Source: Chitinophagaceae bacterium
GTDB taxonomy: Bacteria; Bacteroidota; Bacteroidia; Chitinophagales; Chitinophagaceae
Assembly: GCA_008080615.1 (NCBI GenBank)
Contig: VIKJ01000116.1
Span: 1-14,114 of the forward strand
Direction of reading: 5' to 3'
Length of the DNA stretch: 14,114 bases
Below are positions 7,464-13,815 of the stretch, in pieces. Numbering within the stretch: position 1 is the stretch's first letter; the number at the start of each line of letters is the position of its first letter. The position numbers and the translations under genes are program-made. Under the pieces are notes generated by a model. That model did no database searches. It was not told the DNA's origin and was given only the letters and a program-made list of their open reading frames with translations.

Positions 7464-7752
7464 TTATTGATTACTAAACTGTTTCTTTAATACAGGCAAA
7501 TCATTTTGAGCAATTTCCCATACCAATTTAAAACTCACTCCAAAATATTCATGTATTGAAATATTTCTAAAACCTCTAATGGGCAACCAATCAATTTCAG
7601 GATGCAACTCTTTAAACTCATTTGATAATTGATTACAAGCTTCTCCAATTATTTCAATCTGTTTAATAGTTGCAAATCATTTTTCGGAATTGGAAAGAAA
7701 ATCATTCTAGAATGTGCATTACCCTTGCCGCATCATTAATCTGCCCTCTCAT
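7464..7752 (-). pseudogene. hepT: HepT-like (DUF86, HEPN) toxin remnant
   Basis: HepT is the HEPN RNase toxin of MntA-HepT modules. The frame starts at ATG 7752, overlapping the antitoxin's end by 17 nt as is common, and reads MRGQINDAARVMHILE before TGA at 7704-7702. The rest continues in another frame as NDFLSNSEK, then TGA (7679-7677), then FATIKQIEIIGEACNQLS. After that come the intact HEPN motif RNISIHEY (7568-7545, Rx4HxY) and a C-terminal KKQFSNQ with stop at 7466-7464. Two lesions are visible: a frame-changing loss of about 14 codons after the first helix, and a nonsense codon where family members tend to have Arg. The product as written is not translatable as one protein. It was not picked up as a continuous ORF because of these breaks. 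Confidence 0.82.
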
Positions 7753-8035
7753 AAATCAACACTTTTTCTAAATCTATAATTGGGCTTATATGAGGAGATA
7801 AACCATCAGAAGAAACTAAATCAACTTTCTTTTTTAATAACAATGCTAATTCAGACTGGTACGTAAAAAATTTCATTCCAATAGGTTTAGAATGGTCTAA
7901 CTCAACTAAAATATCAAAATCGCTAGATTCATTCGCTTCATTTCTTGCTCTTGAACCAAATAGATAAGCTTTCTTAACAGGAACTCCCGAAAAGAAATCT
8001 TTCAATAATAGTTGATCAGCAAGAGACAAATTCAT
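7736..8035 (-). CDS. mntA: MntA-type nucleotidyltransferase antitoxin (MNT domain)
   Basis: A minimal nucleotidyltransferase of the MntA antitoxin family. In studied systems (Shewanella) MntA adenylylates the tyrosine in the Rx4HxY motif of HepT and neutralises it. The 99 residues cover the whole MNT fold. Seen: YLFGSRARNEANESSDFD with Gly27-Ser28, exactly ten residues, then Asp39-x-Asp41, i.e. the GSx10DxD active-site motif, and a third carboxylate Asp72 in KKVDLVS. It is therefore probably catalytically intact while its toxin partner is broken. The start is ATG 8035, 22 nt after the serS stop, so it may be cotranscribed with serS; a TATCTTTA sequence just before the ATG could also drive it separately. 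Confidence 0.86.
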   Translation of the reverse strand: MNLSLADQLLLKDFFSGVPVKKAYLFGSRARNEANESSDFDILVELDHSKPIGMKFFTYQSELALLLKKKVDLVSSDGLSPHISPIIDLEKVLIYERAD

Positions 8036-8057
8036 GATATAAAGATAAATAAATGAT

Positions 8058-9332
8058 TTAAACAGTTATAATATCCTTCCCAAAATAAGCATGCAATACT
8101 TTTGGCAATTGTATGCCGGTATCAGTTTGATTATTCTCTAACAAGCAAGCAAGAATTCTTGGCAAGGCCAATGAGCTTCCGTTTAAAGTATGTGCCAATT
8201 GCGTTTTACCATCTGCCCCTTTAAAGCGACATTTCATTCTATTGGTTTGGTAATTTTCAAAATTACTTACGCTACTTACTTCTAACCAGCGTTCTTGTGC
8301 TGCACTGTACACTTCAAAATCATAGGTAATTGCACTGGTGAAACCCATATCTCCTCCGCATAAACGCAAAATTCTATACGGCAGTTCCAATGATTGCAAT
8401 AAAGCTTCTACATGGGCAATCATATCTTGCAACACTTCATAGCTTTTATCGGGATGTACAATCTGAATAATTTCTACTTTCTCAAATTGATGCAATCTGT
8501 TTAATCCACGTACATCTTTTCCATAACTACCCGCTTCTCTTCTAAAACAAGGTGAATAAGCCGTCATTTTGATGGGCAGTTCTTCTTCTTTTAAAATAGT
8601 GTCTCTAAAAACATTGGTTACGGGTACTTCTGCCGTAGGTATTAAATAAAAATCATCTTCAGTGGCATGATACATTTGCCCTTCTTTATCGGGTAATTGA
8701 CCTGTTGCATAGGCTGATGCTGCATTTACCATAAAGGGCGGCAAGTATTCTGTATAACCCGCAGCTGTATTAAAATCTAGAAAATATTGAATTAAGGAGC
8801 GCTGTATTTTGGCACCCTTTCCTATATAAACAGGAAATCCGCTACCCGTAATTTTATTGCCCAACTCAAAATTAATAAGGTTGTATTGGGTGGTTAACTC
8901 CCAGTGTGGAACTGCATTGGCGCCTAAAACAGGCATGGTTCCTCCGGTTCTTACTACTTCATTTTCTTCTGGTGTTTTTCCTTCGGGTACTTCATCTGCT
9001 GGTAAATTAGGGAGGGTTACTAATAAATCGGCCAATTGTTGTTCTACTTTGGCCATCTGCTCTTTCAATGGTTCTAATGTTTGCTTCCAACTAGCTACAT
9101 TTTGTTTAATGGCTTCAGCACCATCCTTATCTCCCTTACCCATTAACATGCCTATTTCTTTGGACGCAGCGTTCACTTTTGCCTGAGTATCATCAAAAGA
9201 AGCTTGTAGTTTCTTACGCTCATCATCTAATTGTACAATGGTATCTACCAATTGCATATCCTTGAAATGCTTCTTTGCCAACCGTTGTTTTACCAATTCC
9301 GGGGCCGCTCTCAATACACTCACCTGTAACAT
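8058..9332 (-). CDS. serS: seryl-tRNA synthetase
   Basis: Class II aminoacyl-tRNA synthetase that charges tRNA-Ser (and tRNA-Sec) with serine in the cytoplasm. The 424 residues match the usual bacterial length. Seen: an N-terminal two-helix coiled-coil arm that grips the long variable arm of tRNA-Ser, about residues 28-105. Then come the TAE loop (233-235) for serine recognition, motif 2 FRREAGSYGKDVRGLNRLHQ (263-282) and motif 3 LAHTLNGSSLALPRILACLL (379-398) with Arg392. It starts at ATG 9332 (MLQVSVLRAAPELVKQRL) behind a consensus -7 box and a 17-nt leader, too short for a T-box. It is the first gene of the minus-strand run that includes mntA and the hepT remnant, and is divergent from the 9406 gene. 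Confidence 0.97.
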   Translation of the reverse strand: MLQVSVLRAAPELVKQRLAKKHFKDMQLVDTIVQLDDERKKLQASFDDTQAKVNAASKEIGMLMGKGDKDGAEAIKQNVASWKQTLEPLKEQMAKVEQQLADLLVTLPNLPADEVPEGKTPEENEVVRTGGTMPVLGANAVPHWELTTQYNLINFELGNKITGSGFPVYIGKGAKIQRSLIQYFLDFNTAAGYTEYLPPFMVNAASAYATGQLPDKEGQMYHATEDDFYLIPTAEVPVTNVFRDTILKEEELPIKMTAYSPCFRREAGSYGKDVRGLNRLHQFEKVEIIQIVHPDKSYEVLQDMIAHVEALLQSLELPYRILRLCGGDMGFTSAITYDFEVYSAAQERWLEVSSVSNFENYQTNRMKCRFKGADGKTQLAHTLNGSSLALPRILACLLENNQTDTGIQLPKVLHAYFGKDIITV

Positions 9333-9349
9333 ATTAATCCGTTTTTTTG

Positions 9350-9357
9350 CAAATATA
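9350..9357 (-). promoter_or_regulatory. -7 promoter element for serS
   Basis: The minus strand reads TATATTTG, an exact TAnnTTTG match, 17 nt before the serS ATG. No TTTG is visible at the -33 position. Confidence 0.5.
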
Positions 9358-9393
9358 CCTCTTGCCCGTTGATGATGGCATGCTTTAGGCCTT

Positions 9394-9401
9394 TACCTTT
9401 G
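9394..9401 (+). promoter_or_regulatory. -7 promoter element for the 9406 gene
   Basis: TACCTTTG, an exact TAnnTTTG match, ends 4 nt before the ATG at 9406. A TTG at 9369-9371 sits 22 nt upstream as a possible -33 element. The transcript would start at or just before the ATG. Confidence 0.5.
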
Positions 9402-9405
9402 CGCC

Positions 9406-9750
9406 ATGTTTATTACAGACGATTTACAACAACGTTGGTGGGCCCTAGAAGCTAAACTGATGGCCCGTTTTGATAAAAAACCCGATTTAGAAGCCGTTTT
9501 GTTCTTAATTGGCTTACAGGAAACCGGTTTTGTACAGGAAAAAATTTCCAAAGAAGAGAAACAAGACCTGATGCATGTAGCTGTTTGCACCGTATTAGCC
9601 CAAAGTGGATACTATATTGTTGAAGGTAAGGACCCAGATAATTGGCCCCATTTTAAGCAATTGAAACAATTGCCCGAAATGAGCATGCCCGAACAGGAAA
9701 ACTTTATCAAAGACCATGTGTTGCTTTATTTTGAACAACAAGGGTTTTAA
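9406..9750 (+). CDS. small uncharacterised protein, Bacteroidota type
   Basis: I do not recognise a named family. The 114-residue protein is soluble and acidic, with no signal peptide or membrane segment. It begins MFITDDLQQRWWALEAKLMA and has a predicted all-helical look, with DLEAVLFLIGLQETG (26-40), then a charged KISKEEKQDLMHVAVCTVLA stretch and a Trp-containing KDPDNWPHFKQLKQLP near residue 75-90. Codon and base use match the neighbours, and the reading frame is bounded by a consensus promoter at the ATG, so I take it as a real gene. It is divergent from serS and 75 bp upstream of gcvH on the same strand. No function is proposed. Confidence 0.8.
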   Translation: MFITDDLQQRWWALEAKLMARFDKKPDLEAVLFLIGLQETGFVQEKISKEEKQDLMHVAVCTVLAQSGYYIVEGKDPDNWPHFKQLKQLPEMSMPEQENFIKDHVLLYFEQQGF

Positions 9751-9825
9751 AACTTGCCTTGGTTTTAACATTTAATTTTATCCCATCGATTTTTATTGAA
9801 TATTTGCATTATAAAACAACGCTTT

Positions 9826-10203
9826 ATGAATTTTCCTGAAGAACTGCAGTACACCAAAGACCACGAATGGATTCGCCTCGAAGGCAATGTTGCTACCATT
9901 GGCATTACCGATTTTGCTCAGCATGAGTTGGGAGACATCGTTTATGTAGACATCAATAGCGTTGGTAAAACCTTAGCTGGTGAGGAAGTTTTTGGAACTG
10001 TTGAAGCAGTGAAAACAGTAAGTGACCTTTTCTTACCTGTTGCAGGAACTGTTACTGAAGTAAACGAATTGTTAGAAAAACAGCCAGAACTGGTAAATAC
10101 AGATCCTTATGGAGATGGCTGGATGATTAAAATGACCGTTGCAGATACTGCGGCTGTTGCAGCACTTATGAGCAAAGATGCTTATGTGTCTCTAGTTGGA
10201 TAA
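9826..10203 (+). CDS. gcvH: glycine cleavage system H protein
   Basis: Carries the lipoyl arm that shuttles the aminomethyl group between the P, T and L proteins of the glycine cleavage complex. From ATG 9826 it is 125 residues, the usual length. The frame runs back to ATG 9796, but the ten extra residues are atypical and MNFPEELQYTKDHEWI is the normal H-protein start. Seen: TKDHEWIRLEGNVATIGITD (10-29), ELGDIVYVDIN (34-44) and the lipoylation site Lys63 in GTVEAVKTVSDLF, followed by PVAGTVTEVN and DPYGDGWMIK. No glycine riboswitch is visible in the 75-bp upstream gap. A weak hairpin follows the stop. The P and T proteins are not in the window. Confidence 0.96.
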   Translation: MNFPEELQYTKDHEWIRLEGNVATIGITDFAQHELGDIVYVDINSVGKTLAGEEVFGTVEAVKTVSDLFLPVAGTVTEVNELLEKQPELVNTDPYGDGWMIKMTVADTAAVAALMSKDAYVSLVG

Positions 10204-10232
10204 ATAACCCAACCTTTTCTAAGTTATTTTTT
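10202..10232 (+). terminator. weak terminator-like hairpin after gcvH
   Basis: AAATAAC (10202-10208) pairs with GTTATTT (10223-10229) across a 14-nt loop and is followed by more T (to 10232). The stem is A/T-rich and overlaps the stop codon, so efficiency is uncertain. A second inverted repeat, AATTCAG/CTGAATT (10246-10264), lies just downstream. Confidence 0.35.
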
Positions 10233-10308
10233 GCTGGAGTAGAAAAATTCAGCGAACCTGAATTGGTGTATAATCACCTCCATTGCAATTGTGGCTTGTA
10301 ATATAGGA

Positions 10309-10316
10309 TAGTTTTG
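10309..10316 (+). promoter_or_regulatory. -7 promoter element for the hybrid histidine kinase
   Basis: TAGTTTTG is an exact TAnnTTTG match, with TTG trinucleotides at 10283-10285 and 10289-10291 as possible -33 elements. It leaves a leader of about 40-45 nt before the ATG at 10364. Confidence 0.45.
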
Positions 10317-10363
10317 TTTATTCTGTAATCAAATACAATTATCTTTATTGCTTATAGTTGGAT

Positions 10364-12124
10364 ATGAATTACAACGATCTAAAAAAGCTTATTGGTTTAA
10401 AAAAAGAAGTCATCTCTCTAGAGAATAAGATTTTTAATTTCGTTTCATTACTGGTTTTTGTTGCAATGAGCATTAGCTTTATTAGCAATATTTTCTTTGG
10501 TAGAAATATGATTTTGAACTGGCTGGTTTTTTGTATGCTGGTTATGTCATTTTACTTTTTTTATCTTTCCCGTTACAAAGACTTATATAAACCAATTGGT
10601 GGATGGTATATTATTTTCTGTCACTTATTTTATGTTCCCATTTGGTTTTCTAATGGCGGTATCGAAGGGCCTACTACAATTGCCTATAGTTTGATCTTGG
10701 TAGTAGCTATGCTGATCCTTCCCAAGAAATTTCACTCCCCTTTTATTGGAGTAACCATTGCATTAATCATGTTGCTCATTTATATTGAACAACGTTACCC
10801 TGAATTAATTATTCCATACTCTAGTGAAAAAGTAAGGCAGATGGACCTGCTCTTAACCATCTTCTTGTATTTTGGTATTATTGGGGCAACTCTAAGCTTG
10901 TATAAGCGTACCTATGATATGGATCGGGAAAACCTGATTAAAAAATCAATTGATTTAGAAGAGTCACGCGAATATTTATCCGAAACAAAATTACAAGCAG
11001 AGGAAGCTACTAAGGCAAAGTCGAAATTCTTGGCCAATATGAGTCATGAAATAAGAACACCTTTAAATGGCATCATCGGCACCATCGATTTAATGCAGCA
11101 TACCAATTTATCTGGCGAGCAAGATGAACTGATGCAGTCTTTAAAATCGAGTAGTACATTATTGCTAGAAATTGTAAATGATGTATTGGATATTTCAAAA
11201 ATTGAAGCCGATAAACTTGAATTATTTGAAGGTCCTGCTAATTTAGATTTAATCATTAAAAACGTTATTGCCATTTGCTCTCCGCGCATCAGTGCGCTGA
11301 AAAAAGACTTAACTATTTCTTCTTATATAGATCCTAAAGTTGAAACAGAAATTATTGCAGATGAAAGTAGAATCAAACAAATCTTAATTAACCTAGTTGG
11401 TAATGCTATCAAATTTACCGAAACGGGTAGCGTAAAAATAGAAGTAAACGCTTTACCAATCGACGAATCTTTACAAGAACTCAATTTTGCAGTAACGGAT
11501 ACTGGCATTGGCATTAGTGAAGAACATTCGCGCACATTGTTTATCCCATTTAGCCAGATAGATAATTCAGCTACAAGAAAGCATAGTGGAACAGGATTGG
11601 GATTATCTATTTGCAGAAAGATTATCGAAGAAATGGGGGGTAGAATATGGATTGAAAGTGAACAAGGAAAAGGCAGTACATTTAAATTTATTATTCCTGT
11701 TCAAGTTAATCTAGTTAAAAAAATTCACAGTTCTCCTGCAGTAAATGCACCTTTTGTATCTGCCGATTCAATATTGAAACCGCTTAAAATGCTGGTGGCC
11801 GAAGACAATAGTATGAACCAGTTATTGGCTAAAAAGATGTTTAAGAAAATTGGCTACAATATTGATATTGCCAATAACGGTAGAGAAGCCGTAGACTTAG
11901 CCAGTTTACATGATTATGACTTAATTTTTATGGATATCCATATGCCAGCCACTAGCATCATTTTAAATAGCAAACCAGGTAAATTACCAACCATTATTGC
12001 AATGACCGCAAACGTGGTAAGAGAAGCCGAAGATGATTGTTTAGGGGTTGGAATGAAGGATATTATTACCAAACCATTCACTATTGAACAATTGAGAAAA
12101 GTAATGGAAAAATGGACTTCCTAG
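10364..12124 (+). CDS. membrane hybrid histidine kinase with a shortened C-terminal receiver domain
   Basis: An inner-membrane sensor kinase. From ATG 10364 it is 586 residues; the TTG two codons upstream is less likely. Seen: about six membrane helices between residues 24 and 180 with no large periplasmic loop, then a coiled-coil linker (188-220). HisKA follows, with His228 in MSHEIRTPLNGI. The ATPase domain has the N box LINLVGNAIKF (Asn347), TDTGIGIS (Asp379), FIPFSQID and GTGLGLSICRKI. A receiver domain from 475 has Glu480/Asp481, Asp524 in IFMDIHMP, Thr548 in AMTAN and Lys570 in TKPF. After IHMP (525-528) the sequence goes straight to ATSIILNSKPG, where the family has about six more residues of the type EMDGxE. 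The kinase core is intact; receiver function is doubtful. It lies between gcvH and the VanZ-like gene, with only 12 nt before the latter. Confidence 0.92.
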   Translation: MNYNDLKKLIGLKKEVISLENKIFNFVSLLVFVAMSISFISNIFFGRNMILNWLVFCMLVMSFYFFYLSRYKDLYKPIGGWYIIFCHLFYVPIWFSNGGIEGPTTIAYSLILVVAMLILPKKFHSPFIGVTIALIMLLIYIEQRYPELIIPYSSEKVRQMDLLLTIFLYFGIIGATLSLYKRTYDMDRENLIKKSIDLEESREYLSETKLQAEEATKAKSKFLANMSHEIRTPLNGIIGTIDLMQHTNLSGEQDELMQSLKSSSTLLLEIVNDVLDISKIEADKLELFEGPANLDLIIKNVIAICSPRISALKKDLTISSYIDPKVETEIIADESRIKQILINLVGNAIKFTETGSVKIEVNALPIDESLQELNFAVTDTGIGISEEHSRTLFIPFSQIDNSATRKHSGTGLGLSICRKIIEEMGGRIWIESEQGKGSTFKFIIPVQVNLVKKIHSSPAVNAPFVSADSILKPLKMLVAEDNSMNQLLAKKMFKKIGYNIDIANNGREAVDLASLHDYDLIFMDIHMPATSIILNSKPGKLPTIIAMTANVVREAEDDCLGVGMKDIITKPFTIEQLRKVMEKWTS

Positions 12125-12136
12125 TTCAATCTATCA

Positions 12137-12517
12137 ATGAAAAAATATCCTGCGCTTCTAGCCCTCGTTGTATTCTTAGTAGCTTTTTTGGGCAGCTTGC
12201 TTTTGTTTACTTTGCCAGGAAGTAAAGTGCCTTCCCTTTATTGGATAAAAATCCCACAATTGGATAAGTGGATTCATGCGAGTATTTTTTTTACGCTATG
12301 TTTTACCGCAGCAACAGCCATATATAGCATTTCCCATAAAAGAATTGGCGGATTAATAGCCCTTATTATTGCTGGTCTTTTTTTATTCTATGGAATTGGT
12401 GTTGAATTTTATCAGGAATCGGCTGTAGAGGGTAGATCTTTTGAAAAATTAGATATACTAGCAGATGGTGCCGGATGCCTATTGTTTTTGGTTTATGTCC
12501 GCTTGAGCAGGCACTAA
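12137..12517 (+). CDS. VanZ-like family membrane protein
   Basis: A 126-residue integral membrane protein of the VanZ-like family, named after the teicoplanin-resistance accessory protein; the function of most members is unknown. Seen: four hydrophobic segments at about 5-27, 43-64, 70-92 and 108-124, the family-like PQLDKWIHASIFFTLCF with Asp-Lys and His at the start of the second helix, and GVEFYQESAVEGRSFEKLDI before DGAGCLLFL, which is the typical VanZ signature (E-x-x-Q near R-S-F-x-x-x-D). It starts 12 nt after the kinase stop and is probably cotranscribed with it. Pairing of gcvH with VanZ-like genes is familiar in Bacteroidota, so the kinase may be the newcomer here (inference). Confidence 0.85.
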   Translation: MKKYPALLALVVFLVAFLGSLLLFTLPGSKVPSLYWIKIPQLDKWIHASIFFTLCFTAATAIYSISHKRIGGLIALIIAGLFLFYGIGVEFYQESAVEGRSFEKLDILADGAGCLLFLVYVRLSRH

Positions 12518-12547
12518 AAAAAGTTGGTCCCGATAGAAATCGGGACC
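12516..12547. terminator. strong hairpin after the VanZ-like gene
   Basis: GGTCCCGAT (12526-12534) and ATCGGGACC (12539-12547) form a perfect 9-bp GC-rich stem with loop AGAA. On the plus strand it is preceded by an A-tract that includes the VanZ-like stop codon, but followed by GCAACCAAAAC rather than a T run. The U-tract therefore lies on the minus strand (AACTTTTTTT). By position it probably ends the kinase/VanZ transcript; by structure it is better as a minus-strand terminator. Confidence 0.55.
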
Positions 12548-12567
12548 GCAACCAAAACTAACTGCTT

Positions 12568-12654
12568 ATGAGAAAATTTAAAAATTCTATTTATACTATT
12601 AATCCAATTTGCGTGCCAAAAATGCTATTGAATTTGTTAAAGCTTTTAAAATAG
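12568..12654 (+). CDS. possible 28-residue mini-ORF, unconfirmed
   Basis: ATG 12568 opens a 28-codon frame ending in TAG (12652-12654): MRKFKNSIYTINPICVPKML, then NLL and KLLK-type hydrophobic/basic residues. It lies in the 265-bp gap between the VanZ-like hairpin and the radical SAM gene, with one cysteine and a basic, amphipathic tail. No good Shine-Dalgarno sequence or -7 box precedes it, and a frame of this length is expected by chance in AT-rich DNA. I list it only because it precedes a SPASM-domain radical SAM enzyme, a family that often modifies short peptides. Confidence 0.15.
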   Translation: MRKFKNSIYTINPICVPKMLLNLLKLLK

Positions 12655-12765
12655 ATACGCTTTTATTCTATTTCGCTGCCCTTATAAAGTTCCGTATAAT
12701 AGACGCATATTCCTAGCATATGATTAATAAGAAATTGTTAAAGAATTTGCATAAGTGATAAATCG

Positions 12766-12773
12766 TATTTTTG
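12766..12773 (+). promoter_or_regulatory. -7 promoter element for the radical SAM/MarR operon
   Basis: TATTTTTG is an exact TAnnTTTG match, 9 nt before the ATG at 12783. TTTG at 12746-12749 is a candidate -33 element with a 16-nt spacer, slightly short for Bacteroidota. The predicted leader is only a few nucleotides. Confidence 0.5.
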
Positions 12774-12782
12774 ATCCATATT

Positions 12783-13814
12783 ATGACCTATTTCAATTGG
12801 AATGATAGCATTAACCTGTTTTCTAAACTAACTCCGCGTAGATTAGCTAATGCCGTTAAAGTATATAGTAGTTATCAGCTATCGAAAATTCGCAAGCAAC
12901 CTATTCAGTGGGGGTACCCTATTTCTATATCTTTTGAGCCAACCACTTCCTGCAACCTGCGTTGCCCAGAATGCCCAAGTGGGCTTAGGGCTTTTACTAG
13001 GCCTACTGGTATGCTAGAACAGTCTTTTTTTAAGCAAACCATTGATGATATTTACAAAGATCTACTCTACCTGATTTTCTATTTTCAAGGAGAACCCTAC
13101 TTGAATCCCGATTTTTTAGAAATGGTAGCATATGCCCATCAAAAAGGAATTTATACCGCAACTTCTACTAATGCACATTATTTAACCGAGGAAAAGGCAA
13201 AAAAAACAGTAGAAAGTGGTTTAGACCGATTGATCATTTCTATAGATGGTACTTCTCAGGATGTATATGAGCAATATAGAGTAGGTGGAAAACTAGAAAA
13301 AGTACTGGAAGGTGCCCGCAATATTGTTAAATGGAAAAAGGAATTAAACAGCAAAACCCCCTTTGTGTTTTTTCAGTTCTTGGTGGTTAAACCCAATGAA
13401 CATCAAATTGAAGCCATTAAGCAATTGGGTAAAGAAATTGGAGTTGATCAAGTGAGGTTTAAAACCGCGCAGGTATATGATTTTGAAAATGATCCAAATC
13501 AATTGATTCCTACCAATAACAAATATAGCCGTTATAAAAAAAATGCAGCTGGAACAATGACGGTGAAAAGTGGGCTAAAAAATCAATGCTGGAAATTATG
13601 GCATGCAAATGTGATAACTTGGGATGGATTGGTTGTACCTTGCTGCTTTGACAAAGATGCTATGCACCAGCTAGGCAACTTGAAAACACAAACTTTTAAA
13701 GAAACCTGGAATAATAGCAATTATCAGCAGTTTAGGAAAGAGTTAATGACCAGTAGAAAAAACATTGATATCTGTGCAAATTGTAGTGAAGGACTTAGCG
13801 TTTGGGAGGATTAA
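12783..13814 (+). CDS. radical SAM protein with C-terminal SPASM-type domain
   Basis: A radical S-adenosylmethionine enzyme of unknown substrate. ATG 12783 gives 343 residues; the frame is open to a TTG at 12771, inside the promoter box, so ATG is preferred. Seen: the 4Fe-4S motif CNLRCPEC (Cys57, Cys61, Cys64), FQGEPYLNP (101-109) for SAM binding, STNAHYLTEE and ISIDGTSQDVYEQYR (152-166) of the TIM-barrel strands. A SPASM-like auxiliary-cluster region follows with Cys269 in NQCWKLW, Cys287/Cys288 in VVPCCFDKD and Cys331/Cys334 in DICANC. The auxiliary region looks complete for one further cluster. The C-terminal layout resembles general SPASM proteins found in peptide-modification and cell-envelope loci; neither is shown here. 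It is followed after 1 nt by a MarR-type gene. Confidence 0.9.
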   Translation: MTYFNWNDSINLFSKLTPRRLANAVKVYSSYQLSKIRKQPIQWGYPISISFEPTTSCNLRCPECPSGLRAFTRPTGMLEQSFFKQTIDDIYKDLLYLIFYFQGEPYLNPDFLEMVAYAHQKGIYTATSTNAHYLTEEKAKKTVESGLDRLIISIDGTSQDVYEQYRVGGKLEKVLEGARNIVKWKKELNSKTPFVFFQFLVVKPNEHQIEAIKQLGKEIGVDQVRFKTAQVYDFENDPNQLIPTNNKYSRYKKNAAGTMTVKSGLKNQCWKLWHANVITWDGLVVPCCFDKDAMHQLGNLKTQTFKETWNNSNYQQFRKELMTSRKNIDICANCSEGLSVWED

Positions 13815-13815
13815 T

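Noticed and set aside
8857..9186. 109-codon plus-strand frame inside serS
   Set aside because: Antisense shadow of the conserved serS N-terminal and motif regions; no start signal.
9333..9357. T-box leader for serS
   Set aside because: The leader after the -7 box is about 17 nt, far too short, and T-boxes are not typical of Bacteroidota.
9751..9825. Glycine riboswitch before gcvH
   Set aside because: Only 75 AT-rich bases with no paired conserved helices; too short for the known aptamer arrangement.
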